Source: Membranipora membranacea
Taxonomy: Eukaryota > Bryozoa > Gymnolaemata > Cheilostomatida > Membraniporidae
Length of the DNA: 60,000 nucleotides
Direction: 5' to 3'
Assembly: GCA_914767715.1 (NCBI GenBank)
Contig: OU612070.1
Coordinates: 14,713,501 to 14,773,500, forward strand
Both the position numbers and the translations under genes were made by a program. Below the pieces are notes generated by a model. That model was not told the DNA's origin. It saw only the letters and a program-made list of their open reading frames with translations, and did no database searches. Shown piece after piece: positions 22,395-36,600 of the stretch. The stretch's first letter is position 1; each line of letters begins with the position of its first letter.

Positions 22395-25300
22395 ATGTCT
22401 TCTGCATCTTCGTCTGACAGTGATTCAGGGGAGCCTCCTGTTAAAGTAAAACCGCCCGTAGAGCAAACTGCCAGTGTGTCAAGCTCTACACCATCTAGTG
22501 TTAATCCAGTCAGTAGTGATCCGGACTTCACCATCATGAATGATGAACAACGATTTCCAGTTCATAAGCACGTCATAACTAAAAAATCTCATTACTTCAA
22601 TGCTCTGTTAGAAGGGGCAACATTCATGAAGGAAGCCCAATCTAACGAAGTTGATCTTAAAGCCATTGACACAGAGTCGCTCTCAGCTGCTATAGACTGC
22701 ATGTATGATAGGGAGATTCATATAACGTTAGATAATGTCATGGGCATGATCAATGCAGCTAGTCATTTACAAATCGATGTCTTACTTGAGAAATGCTGCC
22801 AATGGTTGGTAACCTCGTATACATTAGAAAATGCAATGTTTCTGTATGAAATCGCTTTGACTTATTCCCTGAATGCAGTAATTGATTCTCTTGCCACCCA
22901 ATTTGCAGCAGACTTTGATACAGCGGTTCATAAATCAGCTATCATGTTTCAAGTCGAAGCTGATTTCCTCGGTAGGGTAATATCATCGGACAGTCTACAT
23001 ATTCGCTCTGAGAGGTATCTGCTTTCTCAGATGGAAAAACTCTTACAAACATCATTACAATCCAGTGCCGCCGGCTTCCGCTGGAGCAGACTCTGTCTTA
23101 GATCAGGTGATCACACACATTCCGACTGTGTAAACAACCTTCTCAAACATATCAGGTTCTGCCTCATGTCTCACAGTGAACTGATGCTTCTTCAGCTAGA
23201 TCACTACCCAGTAGGAATACAGCATCTTATCAAATCTGCTATCCAGTACCACTCAGATTTTACAAGTTGCCTCCCTGTGAAAGTTACTGAGCAGAGCCGT
23301 GTACGGAGTACCACGCCCACATTAGTGCTCACACTTCAGAGCGGTAATGGTTCCCACGTTCACGAAATCTTAGCTTGTATAAAACCTAATGCTAATCAAG
23401 TCCAAACTGACACATACTCCTTACAAATAAGCGCTGCCCTACATCGTATATGTGGAGTGGCCACTCTCGATAACATGCTGTACACCGTCTCGTTTGAGAA
23501 TTATGGTGGGTTTGACTATGATTCATTCGTCAGAATGAACTGCTATGATCCGTGTATAGGACAGCAGAGGCCTCTCCCTCCACCTAAATCTCAAATCATT
23601 CCTCCAGGTAAGTTCTATCGGAGAAATGGTGTCTTTTTATATCTGAACTCTTTGAAATGCAGGCCATTCTTGATTCGTGATTGTGAAAGAATCAGATTTT
23701 AGTATCATTCTTGATATGACACAAATTCCCAGTCTAATTTAGAAAACTGTCATAAGGCTCATTAACAGCCTGTTGTCCAGTTTCAACTCATTTTCACTCA
23801 AAGTTGGGATGAGAGCGTACTGTAAGAGTATATCTATTTTGTATATAATATCATGAGAATATTACCTTTTTAGTACCCGATTCTTTCACACTCACTTCAA
23901 ACAACTGCTAAATTTGACAAAGTACGAGGAGTACTCTTCTTCATTTAAGTCTACATTCTTCTCAACCACTATGTAGGGCCTAGGGTATTAAGTATGTTAT
24001 TAACTACTTTCTCTCTGCTTAAACTTACTGTACCGTATTTCCAACTAGTAAAACAATAGTTGATTGAGTGATATTGTGTTGTTTTCTTCAGATATTGCAG
24101 TATTAGGTAGGAAGTTATATCTGTGTGGTGGGGTGTCCAGATCTAACACTGTCTATGTGCCTAACTGTGAGGTGTTTGATGTGGATACTCTAGAATGGAG
24201 TAGTATTCCTGACTTACCTCAGGGCAGGAATCTATGTGCCTCTGCTGGTCTCAGAGACAAAGTATACGTAAGCGGAGGCCTGGTGATGAGGACTGACAGA
24301 GAGGTCACAAGTCAACTTCTCGCCCTCAATACCAGTAAGATAGTACAACACTGTAGTGTTTTTCAAATAGTTACAAAACGTTCAAAAGATAATTTGGTAA
24401 TACAGGCGGGGAGATTTTTAGGAATGAAACCTCTGGCAGGTCTTGCTCATCTCTGCGTGGATCAATCAGATGAAATTTTTGGCAGCTGTTATATGTAGGA
24501 CCCCCCAGGGTTAGGCTCATATTATTGTTATCCCTTTCTTGTCATTATTTGACGTTGAACCATAAGTTTTAAACTTTACTAAACCAAGAATCCAGTTTGG
24601 TATTCTTCTTTCAATTGCTTGATGTGTATATTGTCACACTAACTGAGCAGGCCAACTTTGATGTGTGTGTGTATGTTTTTTATTTTCCTCCTAAAATGGG
24701 CAATGAAGCGGAGCTCCACAGTGAAATTCCACTACTTAAAAGGTCGTCATAAAAGCATGCGATATAAAAAGAAATTTAATTTTCTTATTAAAGCACTGCT
24801 AATGATACTATAATCATGTTGCTATTATTGATTATAGTTGATGGTACTGAGTGGGTAGAGATGACCAGTATGAATGTGGCTCGGCGAGGTCATTCTATGG
24901 TTACATGTGCAGATAAATATCTGATTGTTTGCGGTGGGCTTATCATGAGGTACTAATATAAAAAAACTTTCTAAAACACCCTTGATGTGAGGATTGTTTA
25001 CTTGGTAGCCTGAATATCCGACAGATTATCCAGCCAGCAATAAAATATAATGGGCATATCATTAATAATAAAAAGTTGCCCCCTCTCTATCAATGAGAGA
25101 ATAACTTCAGACTGCGTTCCTTTTATTGCTGGCCCACACTCTTTGGATAAAACGTCAAATTAGTCAAAATAATTCCTAGAATGTTTTATGTGGTTTTGGA
25201 AGTGGCCTGTTCGCTGTGTCAACCTCTGGATATTTTAATTGATGGATATATAATTGAGTTTATTTGTGAAACAATAATAATAGGGGATTCTCTTGTAAGG

Positions 25301-26203
25301 CTTACATAACCACAAACTATTTTTGATGAGAAAATGATGACGAACATGTTTGTATGTTGGATATTGTAGGCCATCCAACAGGCGCGATGGAGTGCCTCTA
25401 GAGAGATATGATGTTACCACCAATCAGTGGACTGAGATTATATCATGTGGTGCTACCCTACCTGGCTCCTCACTCGGACATTACACTGTATTACCTGATC
25501 GCCCAAATATCCTATACGCTCTAGGTCATGAACGTAGCAATGCTCAGGAACACGAGGTATGTTGATGGACAAAATGGACTCTGTGGATGTGATGTATTGC
25601 TGAATTATGCAGAATTGGACGCATTTGATCACAATCACCATCGGTGCTATGTTATTCATCTTTTACCATATAGTTCTCTCACCTCGAACTGTTTTTGACT
25701 AGGCAACAAATCATAGCATTGGAAAAATATACATTGGCGAAATGTCTGCCACCCGTTGCCACACCCCCAGCACTGAGCAAAATATACTCCCAAACCCGTG
25801 TGCTCAATATTCAAATCTATTGAATACTTGGAGTAAATGATCATATTACAGAATGCGTAGCCTTAGTTCAACTTGTGTGTTCGACCAAAGTATCTCTTGA
25901 TGCTATAGAATGGTCTGGCTGAGCATTAGCATCAAGATTGTAGTATTTCCCATAATCCTACATCTGTGCCTGTTTCACATCAGCACCCTGTTTGTAACAT
26001 ACATTGTTTCTATGAATATTTCACCTGTATACCTGTAGATATGGTGTACAGACATTGATGAGAAAAATGATCTCAAGGATGAGAATGAGACATATCTACA
26101 AATGGCTCTTCCATCAAGATATAAACTACATCACGCCTTCGCTGCATATCTGTACCTCAATATCAACGATCAAACTCTACAAGGAAAGAAAAACCCTCCG
26201 TAA
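22395..26203 (+). CDS. BTB-BACK-Kelch (kelch-like) protein, complete, 5 exons
   Basis: Probable substrate adaptor of a cullin-3 ubiquitin ligase. Exons 22395-23607, 24092-24334, 24838-24949, 25370-25556 and 26039-26203 have matching phases and total 1920 bases (639 residues). A Ser-rich tail of about 45 residues precedes the BTB domain (PDFTIMNDEQRFPVHKHVI to about residue 150). BACK follows (FLYEIALTYSLNAVIDSLA, then VISSDSLHIRSERYLL). Kelch blades start late in exon 1 and continue through exons 2-5, for example GRKLYLCGGVSRS, CEVFDVDTLEWSSIPDLP, DKVYVSGGLV, DKYLIVCGG and ERYDVTTNQWTEI. The ATG lies six bases after a good acceptor, so a non-coding 5' exon is likely upstream. The family member cannot be assigned; the BTB and Kelch sequences are divergent from the vertebrate KLHL proteins I know. 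Confidence 0.92.
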
Positions 26204-27689
26204 AAAGACTTCTGTTTTGCAATTCTACTGATGTACCTTCTGTTCCTGTCTGATAGTAGAGTTTAGAAAACTACCATTTCAAAGTGATGATCATCATGAA
26301 TGAGTTTGTGACAAATAATCTTGACATCATGTACTACTGGGTATATACTAGACTATATATATATTAGACTGCCTAAGCTTAGAATGATTTTGTTCCATAC
26401 TTAATAGTATTGCTGCAAATAATTTTCAGAATTTGAAACTCTGAAACGGTTTTTTGTTCAACCTACAGACTTGTGTTCTATTTTTGCATTCATGTTTCAC
26501 GCAGTGTAGTACTGTAATATTTACTGCTTAATTGTTCATGTCGTCCCAAGGACCTTATCTATAACTGGTACTTTACCATCCATGTTCTATAAACATTAAT
26601 GTGTAATTTCCTGTGAGATACTCAATGTCTTAATCAGTGGTTTAAGTGGAATTCTTTCTTTGAGGGAACTCTACTCTCCGGGCCGACAGCATCCCAACTG
26701 GCCGTGATGCAGCCCACAGGGAAATTATTGCAAAATCTATGTCAAATTAAGCAAATCCATGCTTGTTGAGCATAACATGCAGAAATATAGATCTGTAATA
26801 GTATGATTTGGAGCAGGTCAAAAAGAGAAATTTCCACACTGTTTTTTTGCAAAGAATTTGGTGGAAACTACTATTTCTTTGTGGGAATTCAGTTCCCACT
26901 CATTACTCACACTGGTCATAATACTTCACTTGTCTATTGCGCCTGAGCTCATGAGACAATTTGACCTTTCAATTGTTAACAATCGGGAGGGCAACTCTAA
27001 AACTGACATACTTTTATATATCATGGATATATATGGAAAAGTTATGATATAGCCAAGCTAGCTCAATACTGCCAGACTATGATTTATTTCATGAATTAGG
27101 TATGCTTGATTTGCCGGAGTAAATGCACTGAATCTGGTATGAGACGATAGCCTGATCCACACACCAAGAAGTTGAATCACTTTAAAAAATCAAAAACGTC
27201 GTCAATAAGAGTCTGCGTAAGAATGAAAAAATCCTGTTTTGAAATCTCTAGCAATCAAATTAGCTCAGCCATCCGCTTTGGTAAAAACAGCCTTTTCGGC
27301 CTAATTTCTCCGATAAAATGACGCAACGTCATCCAATCACATTTTTGATGAGTTATTAACGATCAGTGGCTCGGCAGCTTTCCAATGGTGTATAGAAGTC
27401 CATATTTGCTGACCCCTGTGTCTCTACCTTAAATCTCCTTGAAAACAACACAAACTGGTCCAGTCACTTGCATTTGAGCACAAAATATCACATAATTCGG
27501 GGTTTCATACAACAGTGACACCTGGTTCAGTTACAGTGTACAAATTGGTGAGTTGGTTGAAGATCTCATTTGGTGGTTATTCTTTAAAAATCCATAATAT
27601 ACATGTTTGCATATAAAGATTCATCATTTCTCAACAGTTATTCTGTTATCCAGAACTAACAATCCTCATTGATTCATCAAATCGTGGAG
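26204..27689. other. 3' untranslated and intergenic DNA after the Kelch gene
   Basis: Follows the Kelch stop codon up to the LINE remnant. No coding exon, RNA gene or transposon is recognised, and I found no canonical AATAAA close to the stop. Confidence 0.45.
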
Positions 27690-29260
27690 TGATTAAATTT
27701 ATTTTATTTTTATTGAGGTTTTCTAAAAGTTTATAATATTAAAGCAAATTAAAAATAACTTGTAGACCTCACACACATTAACATAGATACAAAAAATGAC
27801 TTGAATAAAAAGATATAAGTGGTAGGGTGTTACATACTATATAGTGAGTAGGATAATGAAAGCATGGTATCATAAATTGCACGAATAAGATGAAAAAGAA
27901 AAGAAGAAACAGAGAGTGGCAAACAAAAATAAAACTTAACAACATAAGGTAGGATTAAATGGTAATGATTCATGAGGCTTGGTTGATTTAGTTACAAATG
28001 TATGAAAAATTTGATCTAAATGAGGGTTTAATTATTGCACAGTTGCTACGAAGTGATTGTGTATGTCTGCATGATTTGCTAACGAGATCTAGTATGAGCT
28101 TGGATGCACGGCCTTTATGGACCCTCGATTTGACAAACTTGTGAAAAAGAAAATTCCTTCTACTGTAGAGAGTATGTAAATTTAGGAGTAGGCGGCCAGA
28201 TGTGACAGAAAATTGTTTGGGGGCTGAAGTTATGATTCTGATTGCTTTATTATGTACTTTTTCTGATGTTTCTGAATTTTTGGCTAAACCATCAAGGTAC
28301 AATGATGAGCAGTATTCTACTATAGGTCTGATCAGTGATTTGTACGTCTTCGATGAGTTTTCTACTGTCATGTATTTTTTTAGTTTTGATAACAAGTAGA
28401 CCATTTTGTTTGCTTTAGAGGCGGTGGCATTGGCCTGAGAGGTTAAACTAAGTTTTGAAACAAGAATAACTCCAAGAAGATTGAGCGAATGCTTGGATTC
28501 TATTTTCAAATTGTTTATTTGGATTTGGTTAAAATCTTCTACTTTTATATTTGAGAAAATACAGTATTGGGTTTTGGATAAGTTGAGTTGAAGGAGATTG
28601 TTTGAATACCAATTCGATACTTCTCTCATCAATGACTCAGATTTATCCATTAAGGTAGGGATATCTGTTGCTGTGCAGTGAATAATGGTGTCATCAGCTT
28701 AAGCGAATGCAGTTTTGTGCTTGTTAAGGAGATCATTGATAGCAAGATTGAATAAGATTGGACCTAGAACACTTCCTTGGGGTACTCCACATGTAATCGG
28801 TAGTGCACTGGACTGATCATCATCAACTTTCATGATTTGGGTTCGATGTGAAAGATAGGATGTTAATAATTTTGTTGTTGACTCTGCAAAATTTAGTCGC
28901 TTTAGAGTGTGGATGAGTTGTCCTTGATTTATAGTGTCAAATGCTTTATGTGCGTCCAAAGAGAGTGCAGCTATGAAATTCGGTTGAGGGTTGTCTAGCG
29001 TTGTTCTCCAATTTTGTAAAAGTGAAAGTAGTAACTGTTCACCGGAATGGTGCTTACGAAAACCGAATTGTCGATCTGAGAGTATTCCATGTGTTTCGAT
29101 AAAGGTCATAATTTGATTTTTCATATCTAGCTCAAACACCTTTGATATGTGGCAGACTGGAAATTGGTCTGTAGTTGCAAGGGTCTTTCATCTTTACCTT
29201 GATACCTTACATTACATCTGCAAATAATGGAGCTCGCCAAACTTTTGAAAATATCCCGCG
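27690..29260 (-). pseudogene. Decayed LINE (non-LTR retrotransposon) reverse transcriptase
   Basis: Minus-strand remnant of a jockey/CR1-like LINE. Readable blocks in order are CNYRPISSLP, ISKVFEL, DRQFGFRKHHSGEQLL, LSLDAHKAFDTINQ, CGVPQGSVLGPILFNLAIN, then TAFA-stop-ADDTIIHC, LNLSKTQYCIFSN and a C-terminal thumb region ending at 27988. The catalytic YADD-type box is interrupted by a TAA at about 28697-28699, just before ADD. A one-base frame change lies near 29150 and another in-frame stop near 29211. No endonuclease is found upstream, so the copy is 5' truncated. The 3' end is A-rich (AATAAAAATAAAATAAA, minus strand, near 27695-27712), as expected for reverse transcription from an A-rich tail. 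Not a functional element. Confidence 0.85.
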
Positions 29261-32200
29261 ATCCCTCTGCCTATCCCCTGACACTGAGAAAATTGGCGCT
29301 TGTTGTCTCCTTTGGACTAAATATATTGTCTTCACTCACATAAACACCCTCCCTGCATCAATGACAAATCTAGTCAAGCTAATTGAGAGTTGTGTTCACA
29401 TTTTCCTATCAATATTTTTAGGATTTTTCCTCTCTTTCAAATATCACTACACAGATACTCCGCACAGAAATCTCTAAACAATACAACATTATAGTCCATA
29501 AACTTTCTAGATTCCAAATAAATGAGATCATTATGATCTCTCTTTTTATTTGTTTTGCTTAATGTCAGTAAATCAAGCCAACTTAATTGCTCAGAAATTG
29601 CAAAGTGAATCCAGCTCTAGACATTCAAAGGTTTTCCCAGAAATCACAACATTGACCTACATTTGATTAATATCGGCTTGATTGGATTTCCAAGGCTGGC
29701 ATAAAAAATACACAGGGACTGGTCTGCTAAGTAAGTTGCTGCAATATACTTTCCATCCACTGAGCCATTTTTGTTTAATGAAATTTGAATAGTCAGGCCA
29801 CAGAACGAAGTCACAGAAGCCCTAAAGTGGACGTTGAAGAGGTTGATGATCAGGTGGGTAAATATGCATTGGCAAGTAGAAGCCAGTGGAGTGAAAGAAG
29901 AAACAAAAATGATCACCTACAAACTTGCTTACAATAAAATAATAATAAAAGTAATAAATTGCTAAATTTCTAGGCAGTTCAAAATATATTGGGTATACAA
30001 AATTAGTTGGTTGTGGCAAAAACAAGTGGTAAATGGATCATTTCTGTTTCTTAATCACATTCATATTTATGCAAGGGTTCCCTAGGTCCTTACATAGGCA
30101 GGGACAAGCTGGTGATTGCTTGTCTGTCTCATTCATTCATTCATGTAAATTTCACTTTCAATTTCATTTGGCAAACTTACTTGCTGTGTGCATGAACTGT
30201 AGGCTATTTAGGTGTATTAGCATATGTGTTTGAGTGTACAGTTTGTCGAATCGACTGTGTTTTGAGTGCATTCTGTGACTGAAGAAAGGAACAGGTAGAC
30301 AACATCGTCAGGAACAACAGCCATTATTTTGTTAAACCAGAGCTTTTTGTGGGCCTAGTTAGGCACTCCGTATATGTATAGTTCTATTATTCATGTAAGC
30401 TGCCCAGAAAGAGTATACCAATGTCTCAATCTGACCACACACATTGGAGACATCGTCGTACGATTATGCCATGCCAGACAGTTAATATTCTACACCACTA
30501 TTGATAGCTAAACTGAACTTGATCACAACAGTAGTATTTTGCTCGCTCCATCCTTGAGGATTATTGGAGCACGTGAAGTCTAGAATGAGTGCTGATTTTA
30601 ACTGCATTATTTTGAGCCAAAGATGTACATAGACTGCTGACTCCACAGTAGATGGTTGGTATTTGAATGCCACTGTAGACAAAAGTTTGAATGGTTGCCA
30701 ACATGCCCATGCTAGGCCGATGTCATAGATCTTGGGAGAAACTCTCTTCAGAGTGATATGCAATCATCTATAGCAGGAGGGACTGTCATTGGCTATACTG
30801 AAGTAGATCCCGCAAGATGTCTGATGTCAACTTGATGCTAGCAAATTTCGTGGTCAGATTTCCGGGTAGGGAAATCCCACTACCACACTTGAAGTACATC
30901 GACTGGAAAAGTAATTTATCTCAAGCTGTAGCTGTTAAAGAGTGTAGCCACAATAGGACCACTAATACCTGAGGATTATTACAGCTTTTATTTTAAATTA
31001 ATCACAGTTGTGGTGAAGTAATTGTCACTAGTTTATTGTTTTCAGTTTGTCAAAGCAAATGACACTTTCATTTCTAGGCTGTTGCTTTCATCTCTAGGCT
31101 GCTGTAAATAATCCATTGGTTTTCGTTAATCTAGTAAGTCACGCAGCCTTTCTAGAGCTAAGTATACAAGAAGAGAAAGTTAAAACTTTCATTGGCTTAG
31201 GCTCAAAATAGTCTTACTGCAGACTCTGTTTTTTTGAGTGGGAAAAGTGTTCAGTGAATGAAAGGAATGTTATTCTATTCATTGATTGTGTATTCAAGAA
31301 GAACCACAACTTAGTGTTTTTGTTAGCTTATGTGTAGGCTTTTTGTCTTCTATCACTTGATATCAAATGGCAGGGATTGTTTGCTCCCGCGATTAGTAAC
31401 CTTTCGGAGCGGTGCAGAGAATGCAAATGTCATCAAAAGATCGTCTAACTCTGAACTATTCGGTGGAAATAGTTTACTCAGAACAGCCCTTTCGCAGATT
31501 CTCAAGGATTATAAACTGTGTAGTGTGTTTTGATCTGAACTTGCCGAATGGTACACTGATATCTTGTAGTACAGAGTTTATCATGGCATATTGCATGAAT
31601 ATGATTATTGATTCTATTTAGCTTCAGGCAATTCAGCAGTTCAGTACTTGCATACAGCTACATAAATTCTGCACTGACTCAGGACTAATGTTTGTTGTGT
31701 TTTGTGGATTATAACGAAGGGCTTTGTACCTCAATCCATTGAGAATGGTCGTTAGTGTCAGAATTGATGCTCAATATAAGATCCCTGCTCTTTACTTCCC
31801 AAAAGTTTTCATTTCTCTGTACAGTCACAGGGAAAACTGCTGCTCAATAGAAACAACAAATAGCTGCTCGCTGACTGTGAATTGTTAATTAGGTCAATTG
31901 CTAGGGAGGTTGTTTCATCACGAATCTTATTCTGACAGCAGATTTCATGATACACTATTGTTGATCTGATAAAGGAATGCTGTTTGATGATGGACATGAT
32001 TGCTGTAAAGAGCCTAAATAACTAATCAAATAGCAATCTGTTGCCTATACTGTGTCAGCACTGCAGTGCTGGCCCCTACTGCTATACTGCAGATGTCTTG
32101 AATGGCTCTTGTAACCTGCTCCGTGAACCAGTATTGTTTTTATGTTTATGGCTTAGTATGCTTCATGCTTATAGTAAGCATCTTCTATTGATTGTAATAG

Positions 32201-33587
32201 ATGCCCATCTGACGGTTACCGGTACTTTTGAAGCAATTATATCTGTAACCAAACCTATCTGGAGCTAGAAAATGGCCAAACCATTTACTAATCTTAATCT
32301 GGATGCCGGCCCAGCTATCGACACTGTTGTGATGATTTTTCTCAGTTGGAATGTTTATTTTAAGACCTTATCAGTTGTGAAAGTCTTGAAGGTAACAAAC
32401 CCAGTCTCTCTTGCCTAACAGCGGTATAACTGATAAGACTGTGTCAACAGTTTACTCATGCTTTATCTAAATCTCTTGCGTGTCTGATCTGTTACTCAAC
32501 TCATGTGTTATAGTAGAGGTTTATGGTCTTGTTTTATCAGACTAGCTCATTTTTGTCGCCGGTCTGTTGTGACAGCTGTATCACAAGCGCACTGTTTGCA
32601 TGAGGGCTAAGAACTAAAGCCAGGTCAATACATATCTTTTCACACGAAGCCAAAATGAAGAATTGGAGTATGCTGTATTTTTTATAATTTACAAGTACAT
32701 GTAGGTTCTTTGAGAATAAGTTTCCATTGCTGACTACAATAGTTTCAGGGCTGAGGTACTTTTTCCTATGGTCTCATTGATGGTGTTGATATATAACGAG
32801 TGTCTGCAGTGCTTCGGTTAGGGCCTACTTGTTGTCAGCAGTTGGCTCTTGATATCAGTGTTGAGGCTTATTTTCACATCACAGTGTTCTAGCCGTGTTA
32901 ACTTTTACTGCTCTGATATCAGACTTTTACTGCCAGGCTAGAGGCACCATAGCATAGTGATATGATAGGCTCCTACTGATAATTAGCCCAGTATCAGAGA
33001 TATTCAAGAATATAATCGGCTTATAAGAGGCAGATATCAAAAGGAGCTAGTTATTAGCAGAGCTAAAAGTTAGTAGGATTGGTAAAAATCAATATCAACA
33101 ATGTAGGCTTATGGCCAAGCTAGACTGACCCGCACTACACACTACTCAGTGAATAGTACATTTTGTTTCCATAGGCTGATAATGATAACGATCAAAACGC
33201 CGATTCAAATAGGTAGTTTTAGTTATAGATGACATCGCTATATATGGATCTAGTGCACTGTCATTTTTTTGTGTGGTTGGCTTTTTTATTATCCAGATCC
33301 TCTTTCCCTATTCGTTGTCTGTTGCCAGCGTTCAGTGATATTGAGGTAATCAAGGATTGCAGCCAAATGATGCCTTCCCATTCAAGTTGTTCATCATGAT
33401 AATTGGTTCATGAGAAGGGAAATGAGTTCAGAGGCATTATCCCTGTCTATTCTGGTCAGGTATACATCGCATGTTGTGATTATCAATAGGAGGGCTCTTG
33501 GCTGAATAGACCTTATGGCAACATAACAACCAAGGCATTGATGGTGAATGATAATAAGGAATAATATTTTTTCTACTCATTTTGTAG
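29261..33587. other. Region upstream of beta-spectrin, no recognised gene
   Basis: 4.3 kb between the LINE remnant and the acceptor (TTTTGTAG, ending 33587) of the first coding exon of beta-spectrin. Because that exon begins with an acceptor, at least one 5' untranslated exon and the main promoter should lie here or further upstream. Open frames such as the minus-strand ones at 29644-29916 and 30482-30763 lack splice logic or domains. Confidence 0.45.
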
Positions 33588-33637
33588 TGAATGCTGAAAA
33601 AGTTTACATGAAGTAGAGAACACAGCACTGCAACACA

Positions 33638-36600
33638 ATGACAGAGGTTCATCACGCGTACAACAATGTACGCTGGGAACCGGACAGGAACGGCGGGCAG
33701 CTCTACCAGAACGGTAATGGTGAACAGAATAACGACTTTGATGATGATGGAGGAGCCAACTCTGCCAAGCTCTTCGAGAGATCCAGAATTAAAGCCCTCG
33801 CAGGTCAGTAAAACTTTAGAAAACCAAACTCTCTGGCCTCTGTTATCCAAATCTGTTATGTATTTTCTTGTCAGATTCCACCATAATATGCAGCCTCTTT
33901 ATTGCGTGGGCATGATACTACTACAAAATCTGGCTGTCAATCAGATGTTGCATGACAAGTCTAAGCATCGGCCGAGTAGCCTAGAAGATTGGAACTGGGA
34001 AAAAAGAGCTATATTATTCAGCGGCATCTCACTCACCTAGAACAAGCACTCTATGTGATTGCTACTGGATATTTTATGAGATCAATATGATGGTGTGCTA
34101 ACAAGTCAGCCTTTTGGCATCACTTTCTACATCAAAACCAGTCAGTCAACCTCCTTGAAGCAGGCCAGCAGGATAACCATCATGAGTCTAGTGCTTCAAC
34201 ATCGAACCCACATAACCACTGATCTCCAATCGCCCTATGGATTACTCAAAGGACCCGCTACTACTGGGCTATCAGATACATCTAGCAGGGATACTGCTAG
34301 TTGTAATATAACTCTTATAGAGAGCGTACAGAAACAATCTATACAATCTCGTGAAGGATACGGCGATAGAGTGCAGGAACTACAAGGTATAATGATATCT
34401 TCAGCGGCAATGACATATCTTAGACTTAGACTCATTTTCATTTTCAGCATGGAGCGGTAGGCTAAAGCACAGGATGTTGTCTGTGTCGCTCTGGCAAGAT
34501 TATCTCGGCTGATAAACAGTTTACAATCTTGATGCATCTATTACATGACTGGATGTAATACTATAATGTATACAATCCGTCATGGAATTTTATACTGCAG
34601 GATGTCTCACAATTCATCTGCTATAAATTTAGAATGTATCCTTTGTCCTGTACGCTAGATAAAATTACAAGAATAGAGGGTTTAGTGTTCCTCAAATTAT
34701 TTTGCATAGCAGTGCTATGTAAACCAGGTACATCCTGGCATATAATCAAATTCAAAATAATGCATAATGACTGTCGAAAAATTGTCAATTTGCATTTTCT
34801 TTTGGTCATAAAAAGTGACACTGAGTTAAGGCATATGAAAATTTGCAAACAGTCCAATTTTAAGTCGCCTCATTCATCATTAAACCCAGGATTTCACCAT
34901 ACAAAGCGTGATGTTTTGTCTTCAGATGATTGATTTGGCACCATCCTTCCTCATTTCGCTTTCACTGAGCAGTATGCTGGAATGTGTCAAAAGCTGGGAA
35001 ACAACGCCTATAGCATTGGTCCTGCTACAATCCATTACAAGGCAGAAAAAAACTAGAAGTAAAAATATTTTAGTGAACATTGTTTTGATGCGTAAAATTA
35101 CCAGCAGATTAAATGCTAGGCTTTCACTTTGAGCATTTTTATAACGTTGATATGATGATTTACAGATGAGAGAGAAACAGTGCAAAAGAAGACATTCACC
35201 AAATGGGTCAACTCACATTTAGCCAGAGTTGGTTTCAAAATAAATGATCTGTACATGGACCTGCGTGATGGTAAAATGCTCATCAAACTGCTGGAAGTAC
35301 TCTCAGGAGAGAAACTGGTAATCTTTATATCCCGTCATTATCCTTAATTTTGGGACTTAGTTTAGTTTTAATTTAGTTTAGAACTGTGCTGGGATAGGTG
35401 GTAGTAGCATTTCATTATCAACTACTTGGGGGTTGAAATGCTACTACTAGCAATCCCAGCAAAGTTTGAGCGCTAAAATTTGTCGGTACTAAACTATCCG
35501 TTTTTTACATCCCTATTTGAGGCCCTGCAGTTTGTTTGCTTGTATTTGAGCTGTTTATGACACACAAAATTTGCATGCCCCATACAATGCCGCACATCTT
35601 TTCTGGCAGATGGCCTAGTTACTGTCCGCTTTGAAAAGGAATATAGGAAGTGATTCAATCCTTATGACCTCCTTATGCTCCTTCAAAGCTATTAGTTTGT
35701 ACTATCTAACCTTTTAAAGTGTGAATCATAGTCACAGGGATCAGCCTCATAAAAAGTGGGGGCGTGGTGGGAGAGCGTGGGATTAAACAACACAAATCCA
35801 GGACCGCTGGACTACTAGACCTGTCAGTTGGAATGTTTGATTTGGTTACGATAAGACAGCTACCATGGTGACTAGTGCTCTATTGGCCGTTTAAACTTAG
35901 AAGCTTGATGGATGAGGGCTAGCAATGACATTTGAGACAAAATTTTCAGAATGTTCATGGGAAGCCTCCTCAATTTCAGATTGAAGTTCATGAATCTAAG
36001 ACATATGGCGTCATGAGCTACCCAATATGTACTATAAATCTTCGTGGGTAGAGGCCTCCCCTAATTTGCAGTCTATCTCATCACCTTTTCTAATAAAAAG
36101 AGTATAGTTTTCCGCCGCCCAGTTGCGGATGCCGGAATGAACCAGTTAGCGTCACAATGTTATTCCTAATTCCAAAGATCACATAGCTTCCCTGACCTTA
36201 CATTCTCAGTAAAACCTTTCTATTGATGTGTATCATCAGAAAAAATGGCAAAGGTTGAATGCTGATCCATTATTTGCATATCATCACTATGATGATATGA
36301 GTTTGTATCAGCTGCCAAAGCCCACCCATCTTGTTTTCATACATCAGGCAGGCTGACCTAGATTCATGCGTTGAAGTTGTCTGCGGCTTGCTGACTAAGA
36401 CTATCTAACTCTAATAATGATCTAACTTGATCACTCTCTCCTTGCTTATTATAGCCCTACAGACATGTACTGATAAGGATCAGATCTGACAAATTATTGG
36501 GATTAGCCACAAAAATGACCATGCAGAGTAATAACTGTTATATAATAGTGATAACTTTAGCATTGACAGAAATAGTACTGTGGTGAAGTTGTGTGGTTTG

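Noticed and set aside
30482-30763. 93-codon minus-strand open frame upstream of beta-spectrin
   Set aside because: No family recognised and no exon structure around it; not supportable from sequence alone.
33437-33850. 137-codon minus-strand open frame
   Set aside because: Antisense to the first coding exon of beta-spectrin; no domain and no splice partners.
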